In this document: piece after piece, positions 1-9,324 of the stretch
How the letters are laid out: the number at the start of each line of letters is the position of its first letter
How positions within the stretch are numbered: the stretch's first letter is position 1
Origin: Roseburia sp.
Lineage (GTDB): Bacteria > Bacillota > Clostridia > Lachnospirales > Lachnospiraceae
NCBI GenBank assembly: GCA_022771695.1
Contig: JALEKJ010000040.1
Span: 1-64,000 of the forward strand
Length of the DNA: 64,000 bases
Direction of reading: 5' to 3'
Translations under genes and position numbers: made by a program
The notes under the pieces: model-generated
What the model was told of the DNA's origin: nothing
Seen by the model: only the letters and a program-made list of their open reading frames with translations
The model's database searches: none

Positions 1-2
1 AT

Positions 3-47
3 TTGTTTGATGATGAAGCTGGTGTAGAAGGCTTCTACATCTTCTAA
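3..47 (+). CDS. 3' end of an unidentified gene
   Basis: The first bases read in one open frame as LFDDEAGVEGFYIF followed by TAA at 45-47. A hairpin terminator follows 22 bases later, which supports this being the true end of a plus-strand gene that enters from the left edge. The acidic, aromatic tail is too short to assign to a family. The frame is the only one of the three without an early stop, and that is the whole basis for the call. Confidence 0.45.
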   Translation: MFDDEAGVEGFYIF

Positions 48-69
48 TTTCACACCGTTTATTTGTTGT

Positions 70-94
70 GCCCGCTTTCCAGCGGGCTATTTTC
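70..94 (+). terminator. Terminator of the left-edge gene
   Basis: A 6-bp GC-rich stem (gcccgc 70-75, gcgggc 82-87) with a 6-base loop is followed by tatttt. It lies directly after the partial plus-strand gene. Confidence 0.7.
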
Positions 95-134
95 ATATCA
101 AGAGTTCTCCGAAGGAGAACTTTCCTATAAAGCA

Positions 135-187
135 AAAAAGAGAAAAAGTTAGTCGGAGTAAACTCCGAACTGACTTTTTCTCTTTTT
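135..187 (-). terminator. Terminator of the hydratase gene, probably bidirectional
   Basis: A long stem pairs an A-rich left arm and cggagt (153-158 region) with actccg and a T-rich right arm. The hairpin is flanked by A and T runs on both sides, so it can stop transcription from either strand. It sits 4 bases past the stop codon of the minus-strand hydratase. Confidence 0.8.
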
Positions 188-190
188 ATA

Positions 191-2494
191 CTAGCCTCTG
201 TAATAGTTAATCAGGCATCCCTTTAAAATAATCTCACGCTCATCGTCGGTCATCGCGCCAAGTCCTAATGTGAACTCTTTTAGCTGCGTTCCCTCTACCA
301 CATATGCGGTAATCTCACTCTTCTTTTCCTCTACCGCTACGCGGATATCCGGAATGAACAGATAATCCAGATTCTTAAACGGCAACTCACCCTCCGGAAT
401 GATAAACGGAAGCATACCCCAGTTGATGAGGTTGGAGCGATAACGCTTCGTCGCATACTCATTCGCGATATTCGCCCAACCGCCTAACACCTTCTGGCAG
501 GATGCCGCCTGCTCTCTGGCAGAACCGTCACCCGGCTTCACAGCAAAAATCGTACTTCCAAATCCGAGTACTCCCTTCGCCTGGCCCTCGCCAAACTTCT
601 TATCCGGGAATGCTGCACCGATGGTCTCCATTACCGGCTTTAATTCCTCAAACGCTTCTACCGGACACTCCCCTGCTTCCAGTGCCTTCTGCGCTTTCTG
701 AATCTCTTTTGCACGACCTACATAAAGCGGGTCTTTTCTGGAAAGCGCAAACTCTGCCAATCCCAACGGATTCGAGCGGAACGAAGAGGTCTCTCCGGAC
801 GGAATCAGCTCGTCGGTCGTCGTAACCGGATCGTGAATCTCGGATACTACCTTAAGCACCATATTTTCCGGCAATGCACTCATCGCCGGCCAGTCCTTGA
901 TATTCGGTCCAAACTGTATCTCGACACTTGGATCCGCTACGCCCTTGCTGTCAAAAACACGGTTCTCATAAATAGTCTTGTCAAAGAAGTATTTTGGCTT
1001 GGTGTATTCTACATCCACATCGGTCGCTGCGGTAAGGTAGCCCTTATTCGCTGCGGTTGCCGCGATAGAGCGCGCATCCATCAGTGCCACGGATGCAACC
1101 TGACCTTTCTGCACCTTAGAGCCTTCACGGTTCGGGAAGTTTCTTGTAGAATGACGGATGGAGAATGCATTGTTTGCCGGCGTATCTCCTGCACCAAAAC
1201 ACGGTCCGCAGAATGCCGTCTTCACAATCGCTCCGGTCTGCATTAATGTCGCCACCGCTCCGTTCTTCACCAGTTCCATATAGATTGGCGTACTTGCCGG
1301 ATAAACACTAAGCGTAAACTCATCCGGCCCAATAGAGGCACCCTTTAAGATATCTGCCGCATCGCAGATATTTTCAAATCCACCGCCTGCACAACCTGCA
1401 ATGATACCTTGATCTACATAAAGTCTGCCGTTTCTGACCTTGCTCTTTAAATCCAACTTTACTGCACCGTCAAAGCTTACCTCTGCACGCTTCTCACAGT
1501 CATCTAAGATATCCATCAGATTCGCATTCAGCTCCTCAATGGTGTAAGTATTGCTCGGATGGAACGGCATTGCAATCATCGGCTTAATCTCGCTTAAGTC
1601 AATCTCAATCATGCCGTCATAGTAAGCCACCTCACCCGGATTCAGCTCTTTGTATTCATCGGTTCTTCCGTGAATCGCATAGAATTCTTTTACCTTATCA
1701 TCGGTTCTCCAGATAGAGGACAGGCAGGTCGTCTCCGTCGTCATAACATCCACACCGATACGGAAATCAACGCTTAAGTTCGATACGCCCGGCCCCACAA
1801 ACTCCATGACCTTATTCTTCACATAACCACGGTCAAATACCTCACCGATAATCGCAAGCGCGACGTCCTGCGGACCGACACCCTTCTGTGGTGTTCCGGT
1901 CAGATAAACACCGATAACTCCCGGCATATCAATATCATAAGTTTTTGACAGCAACTGTTTTACTAACTCAGGTCCGCCCTCTCCGACTGCCATCGTGCCA
2001 AGTGCACCGTATCTGGTATGAGAATCAGAGCCAAGAATCATCTTACCGCCGCCTGCAAGCATCTCTCTCGCATACTGATGGATAACTGCCTGATGCGGTG
2101 GAACATAAACTCCACCGTACTTCTTTGCACAGGTCAAACCAAACATGTGGTCATCCTCATTGATCGTACCACCCACCGCACAGAGACTGTTATGACAATT
2201 TGTGAGAACATACGGGATTGGGAAACGCTCCAAGCCCGATGCACGTGCTGTCTGAATGATTCCAACAAACGTAATATCATGCGAAGTCAGTTTATCAAAT
2301 TTAATCTGCAGCTTGTCCATGTTGCCGGAAACGTTGTGCTCCTTTAAAATGCCATACGCAATCGTATTCTGTGCTGCCTGCTCCTTCGTAACTGCTGCGC
2401 CCGTCTTGCTCTTTACTGCTGCAAACGCGTCATTGCCGTCTACAATCAGTTCTTTGCCATTTACGAGATAAACGCCACTGTCGTATAATTTCAT
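191..2494 (-). CDS. Aconitase-superfamily hydratase (YbhJ-like)
   Basis: A 767-residue protein of the aconitase/isopropylmalate isomerase superfamily, which (de)hydrates carboxylic acids at a [4Fe-4S] cluster. Seen: DSHTRYG at 157-163, then the three cluster cysteines C368 (GCAGG), C429 and C432 (CGPCFG), with spacing matching aconitase C385/C448/C451, and a C-terminal swivel domain. The length is close to the E. coli YbhJ group rather than the ~640-residue clostridial aconitase, so the substrate may not be citrate. The ATG has a GGAGG site about 9 bases upstream. The gene stands alone between terminators and has its own promoter and a leader hairpin. Whether it serves the TCA branch or another hydroxy acid cannot be told from sequence. 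Confidence 0.88.
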   Translation of the reverse strand: MKLYDSGVYLVNGKELIVDGNDAFAAVKSKTGAAVTKEQAAQNTIAYGILKEHNVSGNMDKLQIKFDKLTSHDITFVGIIQTARASGLERFPIPYVLTNCHNSLCAVGGTINEDDHMFGLTCAKKYGGVYVPPHQAVIHQYAREMLAGGGKMILGSDSHTRYGALGTMAVGEGGPELVKQLLSKTYDIDMPGVIGVYLTGTPQKGVGPQDVALAIIGEVFDRGYVKNKVMEFVGPGVSNLSVDFRIGVDVMTTETTCLSSIWRTDDKVKEFYAIHGRTDEYKELNPGEVAYYDGMIEIDLSEIKPMIAMPFHPSNTYTIEELNANLMDILDDCEKRAEVSFDGAVKLDLKSKVRNGRLYVDQGIIAGCAGGGFENICDAADILKGASIGPDEFTLSVYPASTPIYMELVKNGAVATLMQTGAIVKTAFCGPCFGAGDTPANNAFSIRHSTRNFPNREGSKVQKGQVASVALMDARSIAATAANKGYLTAATDVDVEYTKPKYFFDKTIYENRVFDSKGVADPSVEIQFGPNIKDWPAMSALPENMVLKVVSEIHDPVTTTDELIPSGETSSFRSNPLGLAEFALSRKDPLYVGRAKEIQKAQKALEAGECPVEAFEELKPVMETIGAAFPDKKFGEGQAKGVLGFGSTIFAVKPGDGSAREQAASCQKVLGGWANIANEYATKRYRSNLINWGMLPFIIPEGELPFKNLDYLFIPDIRVAVEEKKSEITAYVVEGTQLKEFTLGLGAMTDDEREIILKGCLINYYRG

Positions 2495-2514
2495 GTTATA
2501 ACCTCCATCTACTC

Positions 2515-2543
2515 AAAAGAGTGCGCATTTTAACAACGCACTC
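2515..2543 (-). promoter_or_regulatory. Hairpin in the hydratase 5' leader
   Basis: A perfect 7-bp stem (gagtgcg 2519-2525, cgcactc 2537-2543) is followed on the minus strand by TTTT at 2518-2515. It lies between the predicted start of transcription (about 2548) and the ribosome binding site. It could be an attenuator, an mRNA-stabilising 5' hairpin, or the terminator of the HAD gene upstream. Confidence 0.5.
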
Positions 2544-2554
2544 ACTTGCAAAAA

Positions 2555-2583
2555 ATTATATAGGTAGCACTAGAAAAAATCAA
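2555..2583 (-). promoter_or_regulatory. Sigma-A type promoter of the hydratase
   Basis: On the minus strand TTGATT (2583-2578) and TATAAT (2560-2555) are separated by 17 bp. The expected start is about 55 bases before the ATG. Confidence 0.65.
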
Positions 2584-2637
2584 GTACTTTTACACGTTAA
2601 ATTGTTACCATTTTAAAATCAAGAGAAAACTTCCTAT

Positions 2638-3294
2638 TTAAAGCTTTCCATCCTCTAACAGCAATATAATATCAAACAGGCTGTCTGCCTCCGCTGTAAT
2701 AATTTCTGCCGTCTCTTTATCCGGCTTCGTTAAGTCCGGAACCATAATCGTACGGATTCCCGCATCCACTGCTGCCCGCACGCCGTTCGGAGAGTCCTCC
2801 ACGGCAATACATTCCTCCGGCGCACATCCGATTTGCTCACACACATACAAGTAGATATCCGGCTTCGGCTTTCCGTTCTCCACCATCGTCGCACAGACAA
2901 TGCGGTCGAATTTCTCATAGACTCCAATCCTTGTCAAATAATCCTTTGTGCGCACCGGATCGGTCGCCGTCGCCACCGCAGTCATAATTCCATGCGCTTT
3001 CAAGTAGTCTAGTATCTCATCCACACCCGGCTTCTTATCAATACCATGTCTTGCAATATGCTCTTTCATCAGCTCCTTGCGGCGCTCTCTGATTGTCCAA
3101 TAAGAAAAGTTCTCTCCAAAAATGCTCTGCAGATATGGCGCCGCATATTTTCCGGCAAGGCTCCGTATCGCAAGTGCATGTTCCTCTTTCATATCATATC
3201 CGGCTTCCGACGCAGCCTGACGCCAGTATATGTTCAGCCACTTTTCGGTATCAATCAATACACCATCCATGTCAAATATTACTGCTTTCACCAT
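2638..3294 (-). CDS. HAD-superfamily phosphatase (beta-phosphoglucomutase-like)
   Basis: A 218-residue subfamily IA HAD hydrolase, probably cytosolic and acting on a small phosphorylated metabolite. Motif I is DMDGVLID (nucleophile D8, acid/base D10), motif II is VATATDP, motif III lies around GKPKPD and motif IV is VEDSPNG, so all catalytic parts are present. The start is placed at the ATG at 3294 because homology begins there (MVKAVIFDMDG); a longer reading to 3369 adds 25 residues that do not look like the family. The start overlaps the end of the histidine-kinase gene by 23 bases, so the two are probably cotranslated. Substrate unknown. Confidence 0.88.
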   Translation of the reverse strand: MVKAVIFDMDGVLIDTEKWLNIYWRQAASEAGYDMKEEHALAIRSLAGKYAAPYLQSIFGENFSYWTIRERRKELMKEHIARHGIDKKPGVDEILDYLKAHGIMTAVATATDPVRTKDYLTRIGVYEKFDRIVCATMVENGKPKPDIYLYVCEQIGCAPEECIAVEDSPNGVRAAVDAGIRTIMVPDLTKPDKETAEIITAEADSLFDIILLLEDGKL

Positions 3295-5308
3295 CTGACT
3301 CGCCCTCCTCTTTATACACTGGGAATACCAAGGTTGCCCGGAACAAATCTCCGTCCACGGAGATATCAAACTGACCTCCCATCAAAATCGTCAGGTTCTT
3401 TGCAATGGAAAGTCCCAGCCCACTTCCTTCCGTCGTTCGTGAAGAATCGCCACGGATAAAACGTTCCGTCAAGTCTTCTACACTGCTATTTTCCAATGCG
3501 AGTGATTTTTCGGACACGTTCTTTATGGAAAAGACTGCCGTGTCACCTGTTTCCTGCACTTCAACGTAAACTCTTGTTTTCTCGAGCGCATATTTTGCTA
3601 CATTATTGTAAAGGTTCTCTATCACGCGGTAGAGATGTCTGCCATCCGACCAGATATAAACCGCCTGCTTCGGAAGCTTGGTGACAATTGTAAGCTCCTT
3701 GCTCTCAAACTTCTCATTGAACTCCCCACCGGTCTGACACACCAGCTCCACAATATCAATCTGCTGCATGTCAAGCTTGACATTTCCGGAGCTTACCTTC
3801 GATGCCTCAACCAAGTCTTCCGTCAACTGCTTTAATCGCTGAGATTTTTCGTCCAGAATCCGCACGTAATTTTTCACCCGCTCGTTCTCAATGTCTTCCA
3901 GCTTAATTAGGTTGACATAATTTATAATCGATGTCAACGGCGTCTTGATGTCGTGAGATACATTCGTAATCAAATCCGCTTTCATACGCTCGTTTTTCGT
4001 GCTGTCATCCACTGCATGCAAAAGTCCTGCGCCGATATTGTTGATTGCCTCAGCAAGCTGTCTGTCCTCTCCGTGCAAATCTTCCACATCAATCTTTGCA
4101 TTTAAGCCGCCGTCTGCAATCTCTTCCACCCCCTGCAGAATACGGTACTGCTCCACGGCCTTGCGCAGCATAATATATGCCTCCATCCCACAGAATACCA
4201 GCAGGAGAATCAGTGCAAGTATGTTTCCATAATAGAATGCCCCCACTGCCAGCACAAAGCAGACAACCATGTGTATTGCAAATGCTATGAGCACGCGTAC
4301 CGTCACGGAACGCTCCCGGAATGTTTTTTCCAACCCTTTTCCAAGCCAGCAGACCAGACTGTTCTCCCACATGACCTCTGCCTTTAGCCGCCGCACCATG
4401 CTCAGATAAAAAATCAAAAATATCGCATCAATTAAAAAGCTGACACTTCCGGATGCGACCAAAAGTCCCGACACATCCCACTCCTTGTTGGTAACTTCCG
4501 CTACCAGCAAAAGCAACTGGCTTGCAATCATGACAAATCCTGCAATCATAAGCTCTGTCTTCACTCTGTCGATGGAGCTTAGGCAGATTTCTTCACATTC
4601 CTCACGGCGTCCTGCGGCAAGCGTAAGGTAGACCAGACTTAAAATCCAACCAATCAGTCCGATAATCGTTCCTACGATGCTGACCTTAATCCACGGATGC
4701 AGACGGCTGTACTCCACCTGTGCGTCATACAGGTCGTCCATCGCTGAAAGCTGTGTATCGACGCCGATTACCAGCACGACATCCTCAAGGGGCCAGTACA
4801 TCTGACTGTTATAGCCATTAAAGAAATAGTTCTCCAGCCCGCGGATATCCGTACCAAACTCTTTGTTCTCCATATCATAGAGCAGATAATCCCCCATCGT
4901 CTTCGCTTCCATGAGAATCGTCTGCGTATCAAAGGTTTGCCCCTCTCTCGTATCCGGCTGGTTTGTATACCAAACACCGCCTACCTTATACCAATAGCAG
5001 AAGTTTGTGTTCTCCTGCTTAAATTCATTGGTATACCGTAGATAAAGTTTGTCATCCTCCGAATTGCGAAAATCGCCCTTCTGTGTCAGCAGCATGTATT
5101 CACTTAAGTCACTGCATTTCTGCTCCATACATTTTAAGTAATAACCGGAGCTTAAAAAATCTTCCGTCCCGATATCCGTCAGCTCCAAAATATTTTTATT
5201 GATCAATGCCACAAGCAAAAAGACGCTCACCGTGAGTATGACCGTAAAAAACGAATGCAGCAGCACCCCTGTGATTTTCATTCCATAACTATAGGATTTA
5301 TTATCCAT
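3272..5308 (-). CDS. Membrane sensor histidine kinase
   Basis: A 678-residue HisKA kinase, partner of the response regulator 11 bases upstream. Seen: a first membrane segment near residues 10-35, an outside domain of about 160 residues, then several further hydrophobic segments (about 210-390), a HAMP-like linker, the phosphoacceptor H-box NVSHDIKTPL near residue 450, the N-box NLYNNVAKYAL near 567, and the G-box GSGLGLSIAKNL. The 4-6 extra membrane helices between sensor and H-box are more than in a classical PhoR-type kinase. The signal cannot be predicted. SD-like GGGGAAG precedes the ATG. Confidence 0.93.
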   Translation of the reverse strand: MDNKSYSYGMKITGVLLHSFFTVILTVSVFLLVALINKNILELTDIGTEDFLSSGYYLKCMEQKCSDLSEYMLLTQKGDFRNSEDDKLYLRYTNEFKQENTNFCYWYKVGGVWYTNQPDTREGQTFDTQTILMEAKTMGDYLLYDMENKEFGTDIRGLENYFFNGYNSQMYWPLEDVVLVIGVDTQLSAMDDLYDAQVEYSRLHPWIKVSIVGTIIGLIGWILSLVYLTLAAGRREECEEICLSSIDRVKTELMIAGFVMIASQLLLLVAEVTNKEWDVSGLLVASGSVSFLIDAIFLIFYLSMVRRLKAEVMWENSLVCWLGKGLEKTFRERSVTVRVLIAFAIHMVVCFVLAVGAFYYGNILALILLLVFCGMEAYIMLRKAVEQYRILQGVEEIADGGLNAKIDVEDLHGEDRQLAEAINNIGAGLLHAVDDSTKNERMKADLITNVSHDIKTPLTSIINYVNLIKLEDIENERVKNYVRILDEKSQRLKQLTEDLVEASKVSSGNVKLDMQQIDIVELVCQTGGEFNEKFESKELTIVTKLPKQAVYIWSDGRHLYRVIENLYNNVAKYALEKTRVYVEVQETGDTAVFSIKNVSEKSLALENSSVEDLTERFIRGDSSRTTEGSGLGLSIAKNLTILMGGQFDISVDGDLFRATLVFPVYKEEGESDGESSNI

Positions 5309-5319
5309 GAAAGCTTCCC

Positions 5320-6012
5320 CTAATTTTTGTCTATCTTATATCCAACGCCCCAGACTACCTTTAAATATCTCGGCTCCTTCGGATTAATCTCAATTTTCTC
5401 GCGAATATGTCGAATATGAACTGCAACCGTATTATCTGCTCCGATGGCATCCTCATTCCAAATATTCTCATAAATCTGGTTGATAGAAAAAACTTTGCCC
5501 TGATTCTTGACCAATAGCAGAAGTATGTTGTATTCAATCGGGGTAAGCTTTACGACCTCCCCATCCACGGTTACCTCTTTCAAGTCATCGTTAATAGACA
5601 GTCCGCCCACAGTATATACCGCCTCGCTGGTGTCTGCCGCATTGCCAAGCTGCGTATAGCGACGAAGCTGAGACTTTACACGTGCTACAAGTTCAAGCGG
5701 ATTGAAGGGTTTTTCCACATAATCGTCTGCCCCGATATTAAGTCCCAATATCTTGTCCGCATCCTCCGTCTTCGCAGAAAGAATAATGATTGGGATACTG
5801 CTCTGTTCGCGAATCTTCAAGGTCGCACGGATACCGTCAAGCTTTGGCATCATCACATCCATAATCAGCAGATGTACCTCGTTATCCTTAAGGATTTCAA
5901 GCGCTTCCTCGCCGTCATATGCCTTCAAGACATGATAGCCCTCCTGTTGCAAATAAATATCTATTGCTTCTACAATTTCTTTATCATCGTCACATACCAA
6001 AATTGTCTGCAT
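5320..6012 (-). CDS. OmpR-family response regulator
   Basis: A 230-residue two-domain regulator. The receiver carries the acidic pocket DDD near residue 8, the phosphorylation site D52 (LIMDVMMP) and the conserved switch Lys in VEKPFNPLEL. The C-terminal half is a winged-helix domain (LTPIEYNILLLL ... VWGVGYKID) that binds direct repeats near promoters. It is the first gene of a regulator-kinase-HAD phosphatase operon. Targets are not shown by the sequence. Confidence 0.95.
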   Translation of the reverse strand: MQTILVCDDDKEIVEAIDIYLQQEGYHVLKAYDGEEALEILKDNEVHLLIMDVMMPKLDGIRATLKIREQSSIPIIILSAKTEDADKILGLNIGADDYVEKPFNPLELVARVKSQLRRYTQLGNAADTSEAVYTVGGLSINDDLKEVTVDGEVVKLTPIEYNILLLLVKNQGKVFSINQIYENIWNEDAIGADNTVAVHIRHIREKIEINPKEPRYLKVVWGVGYKIDKN

Positions 6013-6127
6013 CGCTTCTCTCCATTCTTCTGATGAAATATACCTATTCTACATTTTGTTATTGTTCATTTTAACAGGAAAATTTAAATTGTAGTAGGGG
6101 AGATTTCTTAATTGATTCTTAAAATTC

Positions 6128-6961
6128 CTATTCCTTTATCTCAAGATTCTTATAATACTGCATCGGCGTCACGCCATATTCCTTCTTAAATGCCCGAAAA
6201 AAATGGTTATAGCCACCAAATCCACCCAACTGATACACCTCGCTGATTGCTTTTCCCTGCTCGATATATTTGCGGCACAAATCCAGTCTCGCCTTCACGA
6301 TATACGCATGCGGTGTCTGCCCGGTAAGCCTTTTAAATTCCCTGCAGATATGATATCTGCTGACAAAAAATTCCTTTTCCAACTGTTCCAAGGTTAAGTC
6401 CTCTGTTAAGTGCTCTCTGATATAAATGAAAATATCATCCATCATAATATGGCGACGCTTCCTGCTTTTATGTACCCGGTCCGCACCAATGCAGGCGCGA
6501 AGCGATAAAATGAGCAGCATTGAGATAAGGTTCTTCTCATACAACTTCTGTCCGTAAGGATTTTCTTCCTCTTGCATATCGCTCAATTTCAACGCAATAT
6601 TTTTTATCAGCATGGACGCTTCACTGTCAGCATGAATAACCGTTACTTTAAAAGGGACAAAGCCAAAGCCTTCCTCAAGCTTTGTCTCCTCATCCGATAG
6701 CTCTCGCAAAAATTCCGGCAGTACCCGCAGTTCTAAAATCTGTAGCTGATATCTGCCTCCCCGAAAGCGCATCGTTGACTTCTCACCCGGTTTTAAGATG
6801 ATAACATCCTCCGTGCTGCAGAGCTTCATCTCACCGTCCATCTCAAAATAGCTTGTTCCGCGGGAAACATACAAAATCATATAATATTTTCCCGCAGCAA
6901 ACTGTCTTTCCGTCGCCTCCAAAAAATCATGTTTCATCGCAATATAACTTTTTCTTTCCAT
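6128..6961 (-). CDS. AraC-family transcriptional regulator
   Basis: A 277-residue AraC/XylS-type regulator. An N-terminal cupin-like ligand domain (about 1-150) is followed by the double helix-turn-helix, with LTLEQLEKEFFVSRYHICREF and the second helix pair ending FFRAFKKEYGVTPMQYY. The start is set at the ATG at 6961, which has GGAGAGG five bases upstream; an upstream ATG at 7021 has no good ribosome site. It is transcribed divergently from the transporter-hydrolase-reductase operon and almost certainly controls it. The repeated TGCATT-like boxes between them are likely binding sites. The inducer is unknown; if the operon handles bilirubin, a tetrapyrrole is a candidate. Confidence 0.9.
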   Translation of the reverse strand: MERKSYIAMKHDFLEATERQFAAGKYYMILYVSRGTSYFEMDGEMKLCSTEDVIILKPGEKSTMRFRGGRYQLQILELRVLPEFLRELSDEETKLEEGFGFVPFKVTVIHADSEASMLIKNIALKLSDMQEEENPYGQKLYEKNLISMLLILSLRACIGADRVHKSRKRRHIMMDDIFIYIREHLTEDLTLEQLEKEFFVSRYHICREFKRLTGQTPHAYIVKARLDLCRKYIEQGKAISEVYQLGGFGGYNHFFRAFKKEYGVTPMQYYKNLEIKE

Positions 6962-7060
6962 AGATTCCTCTCCACGCATAGTCATTTTTACCATAGAATC
7001 TGTTTTTAGCATATCATGCATGCACAGTTATTACAACATGTCAATTTTTGCTAGTTCTCG

Positions 7061-7102
7061 TGCAATAAATGGATATGCATTGTTTTTTGTGCATTCTATA
7101 AT
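7061..7102 (+). promoter_or_regulatory. Promoter and putative AraC-regulator boxes of the transporter operon
   Basis: A good -10 (TATAAT 7097-7102) has no recognisable -35, as expected for an activator-dependent promoter. Three TGCAWT half-sites sit upstream and over the -35 position, at 7061-7066, 7076-7081 and 7090-7095, spaced 15 and 14 bp. Confidence 0.5.
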
Positions 7103-7149
7103 GAAAATAACCTAATAAATCATCTATACATAAGGAAAAGGGGGCTATT

Positions 7150-8526
7150 ATGAACAACACAAGACCATTCTCCATGAGAGACAAAATTGGTTACACCCTA
7201 GGCGACCTCGGAAACTGCTGTACAGAACAGTTCCGCGCCATGTATCTGACGGTATTCTACACACTGGTATTAAAAGTAAATCCGGTGCATGTAGGTATTC
7301 TGATGCTTATCACCAAAATCTGGGATGCCATCAATGACCCGATTATCGGCGCATTGGTAGACAGCCGTGAAAACAAAGGAAAAGGAAAATTCATTCCATG
7401 GATTAAAATGTTTGCTTTTCCAACCGCCGTTTTATGTACGCTCGGCTTCGTAAATGTCAGCAATCTTGATTACGGACTTCGCCTTGCCTACATGTTTATC
7501 ACCTATGTCGTATACGAGATTATGTACACCTGTGTAAACGTGCCATTCGGAAGCTTATCCAGCGTTATGACCGATGATGTCAATCAGCGTACCGACCTCT
7601 CCCGTTATCGCAGCCTTGGCGGAACCATCTTTATGACCGTCATTGTCATTGCCGGTCCATTGATTCTCTACAAAGACAATCAGCCGGTTGCAGAAAATTT
7701 CTTAATTATGTCCGGTGTCTGTGCAGCCATCGGTTTTATCTGCTTAATGATTACCTCTGCATGGTGTAAAGAGCGTGTTGCACCTGCGCCGGCACCAAAG
7801 AAAGAAAAGTTAAACTATCTTGAAGTTATAAAAGAAATTGCAAAGAACCGTGCACTTTTAGGATGTATGCTCTCCAGCTTTGTCGGCATCGTAGGCGCCG
7901 GTATGGTGAATGCCTTAAATACATATCTTTTCAGAGATTACTTCGGAAACGTAGCAATTATGGCTGTGTCCGGTATGTTAAGCGTATTATGGTCCGTCAT
8001 CGCTTTTGTCGGCATCAAGTTTGTTGCCAAGAAGTTTGGTAAAAAAGAATGGATTATGTACAGTGCAAGCTTCTCTGTTGTTGTATTTGCCGTATTATTC
8101 TTCTTCCCATTAGAGAACCCGATGCTGTTTATCATCATCAACGGTATCTGCTACCTTGGTGTCTGTGGTTTCCAGGTACTTATCTGGGCACTTGTAAATG
8201 ATGCCATCGACTATCAGGAATTACAGACCGGTCAGAGAAACGAAGGTATCGTATATTCTGCATACACTTTCTTCCGCAAGCTTGCAAACGCAGTTTCCGG
8301 AAGTATGGGAAGCTTCGCACTTGCTATCGCAGGTTTTGATGTAAACCTTACTCAGCAGAGTTCGGAATTCGCCGGACACCTCTGGAAAACCTACACCGGA
8401 ATCTATGTTGTAGGATATCTGCTTGCAGTGCTGATTCTTAAATTTGTTTATCCATTGACCAAGGAAAAAACTGCTGAGATGCTTGCAGAATTAGCAGAAA
8501 GACGTAAAGGAGCAGCAAATGATTAA
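7150..8526 (+). CDS. GPH-family cation symporter (MelB/UidB-like)
   Basis: A 458-residue, 12-helix transporter of the glycoside-pentoside-hexuronide:cation symporter family. The signature lies in the first third: KIGYTLGDLGN near residue 12 and WDAINDPIIGALVD near residue 55, whose two Asp correspond to the cation-site acids of MelB. The family moves sugars, glycosides and glucuronides with Na+ or H+. SD AAGGGGG precedes the ATG. It is the first gene of an operon whose second gene overlaps its end by 8 bases and whose third is a BilR-like reductase, so the cargo may be a conjugate that is then hydrolysed and reduced. The cargo itself is inference. Confidence 0.92.
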   Translation: MNNTRPFSMRDKIGYTLGDLGNCCTEQFRAMYLTVFYTLVLKVNPVHVGILMLITKIWDAINDPIIGALVDSRENKGKGKFIPWIKMFAFPTAVLCTLGFVNVSNLDYGLRLAYMFITYVVYEIMYTCVNVPFGSLSSVMTDDVNQRTDLSRYRSLGGTIFMTVIVIAGPLILYKDNQPVAENFLIMSGVCAAIGFICLMITSAWCKERVAPAPAPKKEKLNYLEVIKEIAKNRALLGCMLSSFVGIVGAGMVNALNTYLFRDYFGNVAIMAVSGMLSVLWSVIAFVGIKFVAKKFGKKEWIMYSASFSVVVFAVLFFFPLENPMLFIIINGICYLGVCGFQVLIWALVNDAIDYQELQTGQRNEGIVYSAYTFFRKLANAVSGSMGSFALAIAGFDVNLTQQSSEFAGHLWKTYTGIYVVGYLLAVLILKFVYPLTKEKTAEMLAELAERRKGAAND

Positions 8527-9265
8527 ACAGATTTCTCTTGTAAACCGTTCCGGTCATACGCTTCGGGGAATACTCAATTTCCCCGAAGAGAAAGAAATAG
8601 CACCGGTACTCATCAACCTCCACGGCTTCGGAGGAACAATGGGCGGTTACAAAGGGCTTCACACCCACATGGCAAGGACACTTGCCGAGAACGGCTTCGC
8701 CTGTGTCCGCTTTGATATGTACGGAAATGGCGAAAGCGACGGCGAATTTTCTGACATGACGTTTACTTCTTTATTGGAAGATACCGAGGATATCTTTGCA
8801 TGGGTAAAAGAGCAACCATGGGCAGATACCAATCATTTGATTCTCTCCGGGCAAAGCATGGGCGGCTATGTCGCTTCCTGTGCTGCTCCCCGCCTCACAC
8901 CGTCTGCCCTGGTGCTCATGTGCCCGGGTGCCGGCATGTGGTACGGTGCTCTGGAACGCTCTCTTGCCATGGAGGAAAAAGGAATCTTTTTTGCAGATAT
9001 TGAAGGCTTAAAGTTTTCTACTTCTTTTAACAAGGATCTGCATCAATATGAACCGTTTTCCACGGCAGAAGGCTATCACGGACCGGTACTTTTAATCCGT
9101 GGTACCAAAGACGAACTCGTGGATGAAGCCACCTGTGAAAAATATCGCGGAATTTACGGTGATTCTTGTACTTACGTCACCATCGAAGGCGGTAATCACA
9201 ATTTCTCCAGCCTTCCTGCCAGAGAGGCGTGTGAACAGGCAATTCTTAATTTTTTGGCAAATTAA
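8519..9265 (+). CDS. Alpha/beta-hydrolase, esterase type
   Basis: A 248-residue cytosolic serine hydrolase. Catalytic residues visible are S113 in GQSMG, D198 in GTKDEL and H227 in GGNHNFS, with the oxyanion motif HGFGG at 35-39. The layout resembles the Est1E/cinnamoyl esterase group of rumen and gut bacteria (about 245 residues), so an ester bond to a bulky aromatic or carboxylic acid is the likely target. Its start overlaps the transporter gene by 8 bases, which implies coupled translation, and the reductase follows after 59 bases. Two readings fit: an ester of a plant phenolic acid, or the acyl-glucuronide ester of bilirubin. Confidence 0.9.
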   Translation: MIKQISLVNRSGHTLRGILNFPEEKEIAPVLINLHGFGGTMGGYKGLHTHMARTLAENGFACVRFDMYGNGESDGEFSDMTFTSLLEDTEDIFAWVKEQPWADTNHLILSGQSMGGYVASCAAPRLTPSALVLMCPGAGMWYGALERSLAMEEKGIFFADIEGLKFSTSFNKDLHQYEPFSTAEGYHGPVLLIRGTKDELVDEATCEKYRGIYGDSCTYVTIEGGNHNFSSLPAREACEQAILNFLAN

Positions 9266-9324
9266 TCTTGTCACCCCGGAAGCAGCCTTTTGCCGCTTCC
9301 CCATTATAGAAAGAAGGAATTATC

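Noticed and set aside
833-1246. Plus-strand open frame opposite the hydratase
   Set aside because: Mirror of a strongly conserved gene; Cys- and Arg-rich product without motif.
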